Of a stretch of 64,000 nucleotides of DNA, positions 8,611 to 17,836 are shown in pieces. The stretch comes from Acidovorax sp. YS12 (GTDB taxonomy: Bacteria > Pseudomonadota > Gammaproteobacteria > Burkholderiales > Burkholderiaceae_C). Position numbers and translations under genes: made by a program. A model generated the notes under the pieces. It had not been told where the DNA came from. It did not search any database and saw nothing but the letters and a program-made list of their open reading frames with translations. The DNA lies in the NCBI GenBank assembly GCA_021496925.1, contig CP053915.1, forward strand, positions 3,375,501 to 3,439,500. The letters are read 5' to 3'. How positions within the stretch are numbered: position 1 is the first letter of the stretch; each line of letters begins with the position of its first letter.

Positions 8611-9591
8611 TCACCGGGGCGCGGCCTCGGCCACCACCTCCTGCCGCCCCCACCAGCGCGCGAGCGTGCGCACCCGCAGCCCGGGCAGGGCGCCGAGCGC
8701 GGCCAGCACGCGCGGCACGTCGTCGAGCGGGTAGGTGCCCGACACCCGCAGGTGCGCCACCTCGGGCGCGCAGACCAGCCGCGCCGCGCTGTAGGGCTGC
8801 AGCGCGGCCAGCAGGTCGGGCAGCGGCAGGCCGCGTGCGACCAGCATGCCCTCGGTCCAGGCCGTGCTGTCCTCGTGCACGGCGGCCGGGGCCGACACGC
8901 CCTGCGCTTGCAGCGTGGCCTGCCGGCCCGCGGGCAGCACCAGCGCGCCGGCGTCGCCGTCGCGCGGCGTCAGGCGCACGGCGCCCTCGAACACGCCGAC
9001 CCAGGCCTCGCCCCCGGCCAGCGCGCGCACGGCGAAGCGCGTGCCCAGGGCCAGGGCCTCGCCGGCGGCGGTCTGCACGGCGAAGCCGCGCGCGGGCTGG
9101 TGGCTGTCGGGCGCGGTGGTGATGAGCACCTCGCCCTCCAGCAGGCGCAGGCGGCGCAGCCGGGGGCCGTAGCCGATGTCGAGCGCGCTGGCGCCGTTGA
9201 GCACGAGCTGCGTGCCGTCTTCCAGCACCAGGCGGCGGCGCTCGCCGCGCGCCGTGCGCACGTCGGCCACCCAGGTGCGCCAGGGCGTGCGCTGCTCCAA
9301 CTGCCAGGCTACGCCCGCGCCGAAGGCCAGCACGGCCAGCGTCTGCGCCACGCGGCGGCGCGCCGGGCCGCGCGGCGCCAGCGCCGCGCGCGCGATGGCC
9401 GCCTGCTGCGGCGCGGCCAGGCCCGCCAGTTGTGCGTTCACGGCGGCGATGCGCTGCCACGCCTGCTCGTGCAGCGCATCGGCCGCGCGCCAGGCCTGCC
9501 ATGCGCGCCGCTGGGGCTCGGGCAGGTCACCGTCCTGCAGCAGCAGCCACCATTCGACGGCGCGGCGCGCCACCTCGGGTGGCACCGTCAC
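8611..9591 (-). CDS. FecR-type anti-sigma/transmembrane sensor (module B)
   Basis: A 326-aa inner-membrane regulator. It has the N-terminal segment EWWLLLQDGDLPEPQRRAW, a hydrophobic segment near residues 80-98 (RVAQTLAVLAFGAGVAWQL), a FecR core (ARGERRRLVLEDGTQLVLN) and an STN-like end (VAHLRVSGTYPLDDVPRVLA). The start is GTG, in the sequence GTGA shared with the stop of the sigma gene; no ATG is available before the conserved N-terminus. The 4-bp overlap indicates coupled translation with the sigma factor. Confidence 0.9.
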   Translation of the reverse strand: MTVPPEVARRAVEWWLLLQDGDLPEPQRRAWQAWRAADALHEQAWQRIAAVNAQLAGLAAPQQAAIARAALAPRGPARRRVAQTLAVLAFGAGVAWQLEQRTPWRTWVADVRTARGERRRLVLEDGTQLVLNGASALDIGYGPRLRRLRLLEGEVLITTAPDSHQPARGFAVQTAAGEALALGTRFAVRALAGGEAWVGVFEGAVRLTPRDGDAGALVLPAGRQATLQAQGVSAPAAVHEDSTAWTEGMLVARGLPLPDLLAALQPYSAARLVCAPEVAHLRVSGTYPLDDVPRVLAALGALPGLRVRTLARWWGRQEVVAEAAPR

Positions 9592-10097
9592 GGCGCCACC
9601 GCGAAGTAGCAGCGCATGCCCGCCTGCACCAGGTAGCGCTTGACGGTGGTGAGCGATACGCCGAGCGCGCGGGCGATGTCGGCCTGCTTCATGCCGTCGA
9701 GCTGGGCCATCAGGAACGCGCGCCGCACGGGCGCGGGCAGGCCGTCGAGCAGGCGGTCGATTTCGTCCAGCGCCTCCAGCAGCAGCGCGCGCTCCTCGGG
9801 CGACAGCGCGGCGGCCTGCGGCGCCTGGGCCAGCGCCTCCAGGTAGGCGCGCTCCAGCTGCTGGCGCCGGTAGTGGTTGGCTACCACGCGCTGCGCCACC
9901 GTGGTCAGGAAGGCGCGCGGCTCGCGCGCCAGCACGGGCTCCTCGCGCGCCAGCAGGCGCACGAAGGTGTCGTGCGCCAGGTCGGCCGCCTGGTGCGCAT
10001 CGCCGAGCTTCTTGCGCAGCCAGCCCTGCAGCCAGCCGTGGTGGTCGGTGTAGAGGGTGGCGATTTCGCGGTGGAGGGGGCTGTGGGCGGAGGGCAT
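9588..10097 (-). CDS. ECF sigma factor, FecI type (module B)
   Basis: A 169-aa sigma factor. Region 2 includes AADLAHDTFVRLLAREEP and region 4 includes MKQADIARALGVSLTTVKRYL. The ATG beginning MPSAHSPLHREIATLY is chosen because it aligns with the other three FecI proteins of the window; the frame stays open upstream through the Fur site, which should be non-coding. Iron repression through the box at 10140-10158 is expected. Confidence 0.92.
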   Translation of the reverse strand: MPSAHSPLHREIATLYTDHHGWLQGWLRKKLGDAHQAADLAHDTFVRLLAREEPVLAREPRAFLTTVAQRVVANHYRRQQLERAYLEALAQAPQAAALSPEERALLLEALDEIDRLLDGLPAPVRRAFLMAQLDGMKQADIARALGVSLTTVKRYLVQAGMRCYFAVAP

Positions 10098-10139
10098 GGC
10101 GGTTCCCGGCGTGACTGCGGGACTGCTGGCCCACAATAA

Positions 10140-10158
10140 AACAAGAATCATTCTTATT
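10140..10158 (-). promoter_or_regulatory. Fur-box-like palindrome upstream of module B sigma gene
   Basis: The strongest of the four sites: the 19-nt window is symmetric at 8 of 9 pairs around the core AAGAATCATTCTT (10143-10155). It lies about 42 bp upstream of the sigma ATG. Confidence 0.8.
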
Positions 10159-10200
10159 CTATTGGGACCGCTAGCGGCCACCCGGAACCCGCGGCAGTGC

Positions 10201-12582
10201 TTACCAGTAGTACTTGAAGCTCAGGGTCGCCTCGCGGTCCACGCCACGGAAGATGCCCGCGTAGTAGGTCTTGTTGAACAGGTTGTTGACGTTCAGCGCG
10301 ATGCGGTACCGGGGCGTCTCGTAGGCCACGGCCAGATCGGCCAAGGTTACGGCGTCATTGAAGTTCAGGCTGCCGTCGGACGCGACGTTGTAGGGTGAAC
10401 GTCCCTTGTAGCGCAGGCCGCCCGCGACCATCAGGCCTGGCACCGCGTGCGGTCGGTAGTCCAGCCAGACGCTGGCCATGTGGCGTGTGGTTTGCAGGGT
10501 CTGACGACCGATTTCCGCAGCGCGCGTGCTCTGCGTGGTGCGCGGATCAAGGTAGGTGTAGCTGGCAAGGGCACTGAGCTCGCGTGTCAGGCCTGTACGC
10601 CCCTCCAGTTCCACGCCGGTGGACCGCACCTCGCCGGTCTGGATGCTGAAACGCGGGTGGTCCGGGTCCTGCGTGGTCACGTTCGTCTGGCGCAGGTCGA
10701 ACACCGAAGCCGTGAGCAGCGTGCTGCTGCCTGCGGGCTGGTATTTCACGCCCACCTCGTACTGCTTGCCACGGCGCGGTGCGAACGCGCTGCCGTCATA
10801 GGCCAGGCCCGTGGTGGGGTCGAAGGACGTGGCGTAGCTGGCGTACGGCGCCCAGCCGCTGTCGAACTGGTAGAGCACACCCGCGCTGCCCGTGTTGGCG
10901 CTGTCGGACATACGCGGCTGGGTCGTGCTGCCTTGCGTGGTGCGGGCCGTGTCGTGGCGCAGGCTCAGGTTGGCGATCCAGCGGTTCCACTGGAACTGGT
11001 TGAGCGTATAGATGCCCGTCTGGCGCAGGGTGGAACGGCTGTCCTCCAGCTCGGGCATGGCAATGGCCTGGCCGTAGACCGGATGGTTCAGGTCCAGGTT
11101 GGGCACGTCCCAGCCAAAACCCAGGCCACCGCGCTCCTTGTAGCGGTTGTGGTCCAGGCCCACGACCAGGCGGTGCTGAACCGCGTCCCAGCGCAGATCC
11201 TTCTGCGCGCGGCTGTCCACGGCCAGGGTGGTGCCCTTGGTGCGCTGGGCCAGGTTGGCGCGCGAGATGCTGCGGCCGTCAGCCAGCACATCCATGGCGT
11301 AGATATGGCGGTAGTCGATGTCGATGGTGGAGTAGCGCAGGTTCTGCGTCAGCTGCCAGCCGCTGTCGGTCTGGTGGCCCAGCTCATAGCCCAGCGATTT
11401 CGTGTCGCGGTCGAAGCGGTCGAAGGCCGGATCGCCGGCCGTCAGGCGTGCAGACACGTCCTTGATTTGCGGGTAGGTGAACAGGCTGGGCCACCAGGAC
11501 TTTGGGGTGCCGCGTTCGCGCGAGTAGCTGCCCAGCACGGTCAATTGGGTCTGGCCTGAGAGCCTCCAGCGCAGCGACGGGGCAACCGAGATACGGTCGT
11601 CGCGCGCGCCCACGGTGCGGCCGTCGCTGTCACGGCCCTTGAGATTGAGGCGGTAGAGCACGTCGCCTGCCTCGTCCAGCGCACCGCCCAGGTCAGCGGT
11701 GAGCTGTGCGCGGTGGTAGCGGCCATAGGACACGCCCACATTGTTCACATGGTCGGCTTCGGGCCGCTTCGACACTACGTTGACCACCCCGCCCGGTCGG
11801 CCCTGTCCGAAGAGCACCGAGGCCGGGCCCTTGATCACCTCGATGCTTTCGAGCTCATCGATCTCGTCGTTCCACGAACCATAGGTGCCGGCCGCGAACT
11901 GGCGCAGGCCATCCTTGTAATAGGAGCTCCCGTCGCTGAAGCCGCGGATGATGGCGCCGGTCATGCGCACATCGGCGCTGGTGACCTCGGTGGACACGCC
12001 GGCCGTATACGACAGCGCTTGCTCGATGCTCTTCGGCGCCTGGGTCTTGAGCTGCTCCTGGCTCACGATGGAGATGGAACGCGGCGTTTCCATCAGCGTG
12101 GTGCCCAGCTTGGTGCCCGAGGCGCGGCTTTGAGCGGCATACAGACCTTCCGCCGCATCGCGCTGCGAGGTGACGGTGACCGTCGACAAGGTGGCGGTGT
12201 TGGCGGCAGCCGCGGATGGCTGCAACGCGGGCGCAGGCGCCAGCACATAGCCGCCCTGCCCTGCCGCCTGCGCCTGCAGGCCGGAGCCTGCGAGCAGCCG
12301 CTCCAGCGCCCCGCGCACCGTGTAGCGGCCCTGCAGCCCCGCCGTGCGCTTGCCCTGCACCAGCGCGGGCGGCGCGCTCACGCTCACGCCCGCATCGGCG
12401 GCAAAGGCCGTCAGCGCCCCGGCCAGCGGCCCCGGCGGCACCTGGAACTGGCGCTGCGCCGCCTGCTGGGCCTGGGCCGTGCGCGGCAGGGCCGTGGCCG
12501 CGAGGCCCACGGTCATCAGCACGGCCAGGCCGGCCTGGGTGATGGGATGAAGGGGAAAAGGTGCGCTGGGCTGAGAGGCCAT
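10201..12582 (-). CDS. TonB-dependent siderophore receptor with STN domain, FhuA/FoxA-like (module C)
   Basis: Outer-membrane receptor of 793 aa. Signal peptide MASQPSAPFPLHPITQAGLA with cleavage near TAQAQ, then an STN domain (RQFQVPPGPLAGALTAFAAD), a TonB-box-like LSTVTVTSQRD, a plug with METPRSISIVSQEQLKTQ and VLFGQGRPGGVVNVVSKRP, and a barrel ending LSFKYYW. The plug and barrel motifs (such as PYASYATSFDPTTG and FAPRRGKQYEVGVKYQP) are of the ferrichrome/ferrioxamine type and differ from the other three receptors here. The start is supported by GAAGGA a few bases upstream; the frame is open for another 246 codons through the fecR region, but that part is antisense-like overlap, not protein. 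Confidence 0.9.
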   Translation of the reverse strand: MASQPSAPFPLHPITQAGLAVLMTVGLAATALPRTAQAQQAAQRQFQVPPGPLAGALTAFAADAGVSVSAPPALVQGKRTAGLQGRYTVRGALERLLAGSGLQAQAAGQGGYVLAPAPALQPSAAAANTATLSTVTVTSQRDAAEGLYAAQSRASGTKLGTTLMETPRSISIVSQEQLKTQAPKSIEQALSYTAGVSTEVTSADVRMTGAIIRGFSDGSSYYKDGLRQFAAGTYGSWNDEIDELESIEVIKGPASVLFGQGRPGGVVNVVSKRPEADHVNNVGVSYGRYHRAQLTADLGGALDEAGDVLYRLNLKGRDSDGRTVGARDDRISVAPSLRWRLSGQTQLTVLGSYSRERGTPKSWWPSLFTYPQIKDVSARLTAGDPAFDRFDRDTKSLGYELGHQTDSGWQLTQNLRYSTIDIDYRHIYAMDVLADGRSISRANLAQRTKGTTLAVDSRAQKDLRWDAVQHRLVVGLDHNRYKERGGLGFGWDVPNLDLNHPVYGQAIAMPELEDSRSTLRQTGIYTLNQFQWNRWIANLSLRHDTARTTQGSTTQPRMSDSANTGSAGVLYQFDSGWAPYASYATSFDPTTGLAYDGSAFAPRRGKQYEVGVKYQPAGSSTLLTASVFDLRQTNVTTQDPDHPRFSIQTGEVRSTGVELEGRTGLTRELSALASYTYLDPRTTQSTRAAEIGRQTLQTTRHMASVWLDYRPHAVPGLMVAGGLRYKGRSPYNVASDGSLNFNDAVTLADLAVAYETPRYRIALNVNNLFNKTYYAGIFRGVDREATLSFKYYW

Positions 12583-12682
12583 GGTCTGTGTTTCCTTCGG
12601 AAAATGCCGGTCGATGAAATTGCTTGCCATCGAACAGGACACGCTCCGAAGCGCAAAGGGGCCAAAGCCGAGCGGGTTTTTT

Positions 12683-13675
12683 TCAGCGCCCCGCGTCCAC
12701 TGGCGCGACCGTGGCCCAGTAGCGCGTGCGGTACAGCACCTGCACGGGCAGCAGATGCACCAGGTTGCCGAGCACGGCGTCGGTGTCCCCGAGCTGGAAG
12801 GCGCCCGTGATGCGCAGCCCGGCCACGGCCGGGTCGCAGTGCAGCCAGCCCTGCCGGTAGCGCGCGAGTTCGGCCACGAAGTCGCCCAGCCGCATGTCGT
12901 CCACGGCCAGCACGCCGCGCGCCCACTGGGCGGCACCGGCGGGCGCGGGCTCGGCGGGCGCTGCCTCCCATGGGTCGAACCAGGCCTGCTGGCCGGCCTG
13001 CAGCCGCCGCGTGGCCGTGCCCGCGCGCGGGGCCACTTCCACGGCGCCCTGCAGCACGGCGACCTGGCTGCGCGCGGCCTCCAGCCGCACGGCGAAGCGC
13101 GTGCCGATGGCGCGCACGCGGCCCTGCGAGGTGTCCACGGCCAAGGGGCGGGAAGGCGCCATGGGGTCGGGGGCGGTTTCGATATAAATCGCCCCTGAAC
13201 GCAGGCGCAGCAAGCGCTGGGTGCTATCGAATTCGATGTCCACCGCGCTGGCCGTGTCGAGCACGATGCGGCTGCCGTCGGCCAGCCGCCATTCGCGCCG
13301 CTCGCCCGTGGCCGTGGCATGCGTGGCCGTCCACTGCGGCGTGGCGCGCCAGGCCAGCCAGCCGGCCGGTGCCGCCGCCAGCAGCAGTGCCAGCGCGCGC
13401 ACGGCCTCGCGCCGGCCGGCGCGGCGCCGGGCGCGGCCCAGCGCCGGCGCGCCGAGCGCGGCAGGCACGCTGGCGGCCTGCTGGCTCACGGCCAGGGCGC
13501 GCTGCCAGGCCGACTCGTGGATGCCGGCCTGCTGGCGCCAGGCCTCGAAGGCGCGGTGGTCGGCCTCGCTGGCCTCGCCCGAGTGCAGCAGCACGAACCA
13601 TTCGGCCGCCTGCAGCGCCACCTCGCGCGACAGCGGCGCGGCCGGCGGCAGGGGGATGGAAGCGGCGCGGCTCAT
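12683..13675 (-). CDS. FecR-type anti-sigma/transmembrane sensor (module C)
   Basis: A 330-aa membrane sensor. N-terminal EWFVLLHSGEASEADHRAFE, a hydrophobic stretch around residues 90-105 (VRALALLLAAAPAGWLAW), a FecR core (ATGERREWRLADGSRIVLD) and the C-terminal LRITGAFQLGDTDAVLGNL. The start ATG sits in an ATGA overlap with the stop of the sigma gene. The receptor gene follows after 100 bp, so the three probably form one transcription unit, with additional sigma-dependent transcription of the receptor. Confidence 0.92.
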   Translation of the reverse strand: MSRAASIPLPPAAPLSREVALQAAEWFVLLHSGEASEADHRAFEAWRQQAGIHESAWQRALAVSQQAASVPAALGAPALGRARRRAGRREAVRALALLLAAAPAGWLAWRATPQWTATHATATGERREWRLADGSRIVLDTASAVDIEFDSTQRLLRLRSGAIYIETAPDPMAPSRPLAVDTSQGRVRAIGTRFAVRLEAARSQVAVLQGAVEVAPRAGTATRRLQAGQQAWFDPWEAAPAEPAPAGAAQWARGVLAVDDMRLGDFVAELARYRQGWLHCDPAVAGLRITGAFQLGDTDAVLGNLVHLLPVQVLYRTRYWATVAPVDAGR

Positions 13676-14187
13676 GGCGCCAGCAGAATGCATTCGGCCA
13701 TGGCCTGGGCCATGTAGCGCTTGACCGAGCGCAGGCCCATGCCCAGCTCCTCGGCGATGGCCGCATAGGCCAGCCCCTCGACCTGGGACAGGATGAAGAC
13801 CGCGCGCACCTTGGGCGGCAGGCCGTCGAGCATGGCGTCGATTTCCTGCAGCGCCTGCAGGATCGCCAGTTGCTGCTCGGGCGACGGCGCCTGGGGCGCG
13901 GGCAGCGCGGCCAGCGCCTGCAGGTAGGCCTGCTCCAGCGACTGGCGGCGCAGGTGGTTGAGCAGCAGCCGCCGCGCTACCGTGGCCAGGTAGGCGCGCG
14001 GCTCGCGCAGCGGCGCTTCGGCTGGCGCAGACGGCGCGGTGAGCAGGCGCACGAAGGTGTCCTGCGCCAGATCGGCCGCGTCGCCGGCATGGCCGAGCCG
14101 GCGCTGCAGCCATCCGAGCAGCCAGCCATGGTGGTCGGCATAGAGCGCGGCGACTTCGCGGTGGTGAACGGTTTCGGCGGCGGGCAT
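13672..14187 (-). CDS. ECF sigma factor, FecI type (module C)
   Basis: A 171-aa sigma factor, two residues longer than the other three copies. Region 2 carries AADLAQDTFVRLLTAPSAP and region 4 LAYAAIAEELGMGLRSVKRYM. The ATG beginning MPAAETVHHREVAALY lies 32 bp after a Fur-box-like site. The end of the gene overlaps fecR by 4 bp. Confidence 0.93.
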   Translation of the reverse strand: MPAAETVHHREVAALYADHHGWLLGWLQRRLGHAGDAADLAQDTFVRLLTAPSAPAEAPLREPRAYLATVARRLLLNHLRRQSLEQAYLQALAALPAPQAPSPEQQLAILQALQEIDAMLDGLPPKVRAVFILSQVEGLAYAAIAEELGMGLRSVKRYMAQAMAECILLAP

Positions 14188-14219
14188 GGTGCGGGCAGGC
14201 GGGGCGGGAATGGATACAA

Positions 14220-14238
14220 AATGATATCAATTCTCATT
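14220..14238 (-). promoter_or_regulatory. Fur-box-like palindrome upstream of module C sigma gene
   Basis: AATGATATCAATTCTCATT, symmetric at 6 of 9 pairs, placed between the module D receptor stop and the module C sigma start as expected for an iron-controlled promoter. Confidence 0.7.
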
Positions 14239-14284
14239 TGTGCGCGCATTGCACACCTGGCATTGCCCGGACGCCCGTGCCGGG

Positions 14285-16711
14285 TCAGAAGTCGTAGCGC
14301 ATGCCCACGTTCACGCTGCGCGGCGCGCCCCAGGTGTAGTACAGGCCGATGGCGCTGAATTGGGTCATTCCGGCCAGGTACTGCCGGTCCAGCGCGTTGT
14401 TCACGTTCAGGCTGAACGACAGGTGCTTGTCGGCCTGGTAGCGCGCCATCAGGTCGAGCAGCGCATAGCTGTCCTGCGCCAGCGTGGCAGCGCTGTTGCC
14501 GATCTCCGTCTTGCCTTGCCAGCGCGTGGAGGCGCCCACGGTCAACCCGCGTAGCGCGCCGCCGCCGAAGCGGTAGGTGCTGCCCAGCTTGAACTGGTAC
14601 TGGGGGTATTGGCTGGCGTTGCCGAGCGAACTGTTCTGCTGCACCAGGCTGCCCTGCGCCTGCCAGCCGTGCGCCAGCTCGCCCGACAGTTCCAGCTCCC
14701 AGCCGCGCCGCGTGGCGCTCGATACGGCGCGGTAGGCCGTGTCGCCGCCGGGCGTGAGGCCGCCGCTTTCCTCGGCGGTGTTGCGGGTCTTCATCCAGAA
14801 GTGGCTGATGCTGGCGTTCAGGCGCTTGTCGAGGAATTCGCCCTTGGCGCCGATTTCGTAGGTATTGCCCTGCTCCGGGGACAGCGTGTGGCCCTGCTCG
14901 TCCTGCGCGGTCTGCGGCTGGAAGATGTTGGCGTAGCTCGCATACAGCGACACGTTCGGATGCGCCGCGTAAACCAGCCCGGCATAGGGCGTGAGCACGA
15001 CGTTTTCCTGCATGTCCCAGTTCCACCAGTAGGGCGTGCTGTCGTGCTCCTCGTACCGGGTCACGCGCAGCCCCGCGATCAGCTGCAGCGGGTCGGCCAC
15101 GCGGAACCGTCCCGCGGCATACACGTAGCGCTGCTTCTGGCTGAAGCGGTTGTCGCCATAGACCCAGTTGCCGGTGTCGGGCTGGGGCAGCGCGCCGCCG
15201 CCCTGGGCAAAGCGCGTGCCCAGGTCTGCGAGGGGAACCGGCGGCGCACTGTTGGTAGGCATCTGCACACTGCCGCGAAAGCGCGAGATGCCTGTGCCCG
15301 CCAGCAGCTCGTGCGTGCGGCCCAGCAGGTCGAAGGTGCCTGTGACGTCCAGGTTCACCGTCCAGTTGTCGTTCTTCATGTCGCGCCAGTGGCCGAAGTT
15401 CGCCCGGTCCCGGTCGTACAGGAAGCCCGCGACCATGTCGTCCATGCCCGCATGCTGGTGCGAGAACTTGAGCGTGGCCGTCCAGTCGCTTGCCAGGCGC
15501 TGCTCCAGGCTGCCGAAAAGGTTGAGCGCATTCTGTTCGTACCCGCCCCAGGGCGCGCCGGTGTTGAACGAGCGTGGCATCCACGGCACTTCTGCACCCG
15601 CGCGGGTGTAGCGCTGGATCGGCTGCGTGGTGCCAATGCCGTGCGCCTCGCGCTGGCGGTAGGTCAGGCCGAGGTTGAGCAGCGTGCCGGGCGCCAGATC
15701 GGCCTCCAGCGCGCCGAACAGCATCCTGCTGCTGCTTTTCTCGTTGTCGCGGAAACCGCCGGCGTCCATGCCGGACGCCACCAGCCGCCCGCGCAGCGTG
15801 CCCGCCGCGTTCAGCGGCCCGCCCACGTCGGCCTGAACGCGGTAGTTGTCCCAACTGCCGGCGCTGGCGCGCACGCTGGCCTGGAAGTCGCGCGTGGGCC
15901 GCTTGCGCACCATGTTGACGGTGGCGCCGTAGTTGCCCTTGCCGACCACCAGGCCCGATGAGCCCTTGAGCACCTCGATGCGGTCCATCTCCGCCATGTC
16001 GTCGAGCGAGAACAAGGTGCTGGTGAGGTAGTACCAGCCGCTGGTGACCTGGGCCATGCCGTCGGTCTGCAGGTTGACGCTGGTGCCGCGCGCCTGGAAG
16101 TCGGTGGCGTTGTTCTGGCGGTACACGCCGATGCCGGGCGTCTGCTCCAGTACGTCGGTTAGCGTCTCCAGCTTGAAGTCGTCCATGCGCTGGCGCGTCA
16201 TCACGCTGACGGACTGCGGCGTCTCGCGCAGCGACAGGCCCAGGCCCGTGGCCGTGCGGCTGGGGCCGGTCTGCGTGTAGCTGCCCGTGCCTTCGGTGGT
16301 GCCGTCATGGCGCACGGCCGCCGCGGCCACGGTGACGGTGGCCAGCGCCACGGCGGCGCCGTCCCCGTCGCCGGCCGGCGCGGCCTGCAGCGTGTAGCCC
16401 CCGCCCTCGCGCGCCACGGCGCGCAGCCCGGTGCCTTCGAGCAGCCGCGCAAAGCCCTGGGCCACGCCGTGGCTGCCTTGCAGGCCCGGGGTGCGCAGCC
16501 CGTTGGTCTGCGTGGGCGTGAACGACAGGCTCACGCCCGCCTGCCCGGCGAAGGCCGAGAGCGCTGGGGCCAGCGGGCCGGCGGGAATGGCGTAGCTGCG
16601 CGCGGCCTGCTGCGCCTGCGGCTGGGCCATGGCGCCCGGCGGCAGGGCGCTGGCGGCCAGCAGGCAGGCCAGCGCCACGGGGCACAGGGCGGGAGGGGTG
16701 GTGCGGTTCAT
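14285..16711 (-). CDS. TonB-dependent siderophore receptor with STN domain (module D)
   Basis: Outer-membrane receptor of 808 aa, the same length as the module B receptor and similar to it (shared EGTGSYT, ETPQSVSVMTRQRMDDF and VNMVRKRPTRDFQ). Signal peptide MNRTTPPALCPVALACLLAA with cleavage near AMAQ; STN domain RSYAIPAGPLAPALSAFAG; TonB-box-like LATVTVAA; barrel end VGMRYDF. The ATG at 16711 has GAGGAA upstream. Unlike receptor B, the plug lacks the usual GEPGG/GDPGA segment and has GKGNYGATVN instead, which may affect ligand preference. Confidence 0.9.
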   Translation of the reverse strand: MNRTTPPALCPVALACLLAASALPPGAMAQPQAQQAARSYAIPAGPLAPALSAFAGQAGVSLSFTPTQTNGLRTPGLQGSHGVAQGFARLLEGTGLRAVAREGGGYTLQAAPAGDGDGAAVALATVTVAAAAVRHDGTTEGTGSYTQTGPSRTATGLGLSLRETPQSVSVMTRQRMDDFKLETLTDVLEQTPGIGVYRQNNATDFQARGTSVNLQTDGMAQVTSGWYYLTSTLFSLDDMAEMDRIEVLKGSSGLVVGKGNYGATVNMVRKRPTRDFQASVRASAGSWDNYRVQADVGGPLNAAGTLRGRLVASGMDAGGFRDNEKSSSRMLFGALEADLAPGTLLNLGLTYRQREAHGIGTTQPIQRYTRAGAEVPWMPRSFNTGAPWGGYEQNALNLFGSLEQRLASDWTATLKFSHQHAGMDDMVAGFLYDRDRANFGHWRDMKNDNWTVNLDVTGTFDLLGRTHELLAGTGISRFRGSVQMPTNSAPPVPLADLGTRFAQGGGALPQPDTGNWVYGDNRFSQKQRYVYAAGRFRVADPLQLIAGLRVTRYEEHDSTPYWWNWDMQENVVLTPYAGLVYAAHPNVSLYASYANIFQPQTAQDEQGHTLSPEQGNTYEIGAKGEFLDKRLNASISHFWMKTRNTAEESGGLTPGGDTAYRAVSSATRRGWELELSGELAHGWQAQGSLVQQNSSLGNASQYPQYQFKLGSTYRFGGGALRGLTVGASTRWQGKTEIGNSAATLAQDSYALLDLMARYQADKHLSFSLNVNNALDRQYLAGMTQFSAIGLYYTWGAPRSVNVGMRYDF

Positions 16712-16819
16712 GGGCGGATTCCTCGTCGGTGATGCGGTGGATGTGAGCCCCGGAGCGGGGCGGTCCACTGCTTGCCGGACGAGGCGGGGCCAAAGTGCCA
16801 GCCTGGCGCAAAAAAACTG

Positions 16820-17836
16820 TCAGCCGGCGTCGCGCGGTGCCACGGTGACCCACCAGCGCGTGCGCAGCAGCACCTGCACGGGCAGGGTTTCGCGCAGCAG
16901 GGCGAGCACGTAGTCGGTGTCGGCGAGCTGGAAGGCGCCCGAGATGCGCAAATCCGCCACCTCGGGCGCGCAGCGCACCACGCCGGGGCGGTAGCGCGCC
17001 AGCTCGGCCAGAAAGGCGTCCAGGCGCATGCCGTCGGCGTACAGCACGCCGTGCAGCCAGCCGGGCGCGCCGTCCGGCGCGGCCAGCGGCAGCAGCGCGT
17101 TGGATGCGGGCGGCGCGGCCCCGGCGGCGCCGAGGACGGTGTGCTGGCCTGCGTCCACGATCAGCGGCGCGCCGCCGCCGCGCGGCGTGGCCTCCACGCG
17201 GTGCTCCAGCACGGTGAGCCGGGTGCGCGCGGCGCTGCCATCGTCCTCGATGCGCACGACGAAGCGCGTGCCCAGCGCGCGCAGGCGGCCCTGGGGCGTC
17301 TCGACGATGAAGGGGCGGTGCGCGCCCGGCGCGTCGGGCGCGGTGCGCACGTACACCTCGCCCCGGTGCAGGCGCACCAGGCGCTGCGCATCGCTCCAGG
17401 CCACGTCCAGCGCGGTGGCGGTGTTCAGGGTGAGGCGGCTGCCGTCGGCCAGCACGGCTTCGCGGCGTTCGCCGGTGGCCGTGGCGTAGTCGGCGGTCCA
17501 GCCCTGCCAGGGCGCGTGGCGCCAGCCCAGCCAGGCGGCGGGCGCGGCCACGCCCAGCGCCGCCAGGGTGCGCAGCACGGCGCGGCGGCTGGCGTGCGTG
17601 GCGGGGCGCATGGTGGGGCGCGTGAGCACGGGCACGCCCAGCGCGGGCGGCACGGCGCCGAACTGGCGCGCCAGGCGCTCGGCCTTCTGCCAGGCGGCCT
17701 CGTGCGCGGGGTGCGCGGCGCGCCAGCGCGCGCAGGCGGCGAAGTCGGCGGCGCCTGCGTTGCCCGAGTGCAGGCGCACCAGCCACTGGGCCGCCGCGCG
17801 GATGACGGCCGGGTCGGGCGCCACCGGCGCGCTCAT
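16820..17836 (-). CDS. FecR-type anti-sigma/transmembrane sensor (module D)
   Basis: A 338-aa membrane sensor. N-terminal QWLVRLHSGNAGAADFAACA, a hydrophobic stretch near residues 85-102 (AVLRTLAALGVAAPAAWLGW), a FecR core (ATGERREAVLADGSRLTLN) and the STN-like end (LRISGAFQLADTDYVLALL). The start lies in an ATGA overlap with the sigma stop. The receptor begins 108 bp downstream. Confidence 0.92.
   Translation of the reverse strand: MSAPVAPDPAVIRAAAQWLVRLHSGNAGAADFAACARWRAAHPAHEAAWQKAERLARQFGAVPPALGVPVLTRPTMRPATHASRRAVLRTLAALGVAAPAAWLGWRHAPWQGWTADYATATGERREAVLADGSRLTLNTATALDVAWSDAQRLVRLHRGEVYVRTAPDAPGAHRPFIVETPQGRLRALGTRFVVRIEDDGSAARTRLTVLEHRVEATPRGGGAPLIVDAGQHTVLGAAGAAPPASNALLPLAAPDGAPGWLHGVLYADGMRLDAFLAELARYRPGVVRCAPEVADLRISGAFQLADTDYVLALLRETLPVQVLLRTRWWVTVAPRDAG

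Noticed and set aside
12583..13320. 246-codon upstream extension of the module C receptor frame
   Set aside because: Overlaps the fecR-C gene in another frame; the signal peptide and ribosome-binding site support the start at 12582.
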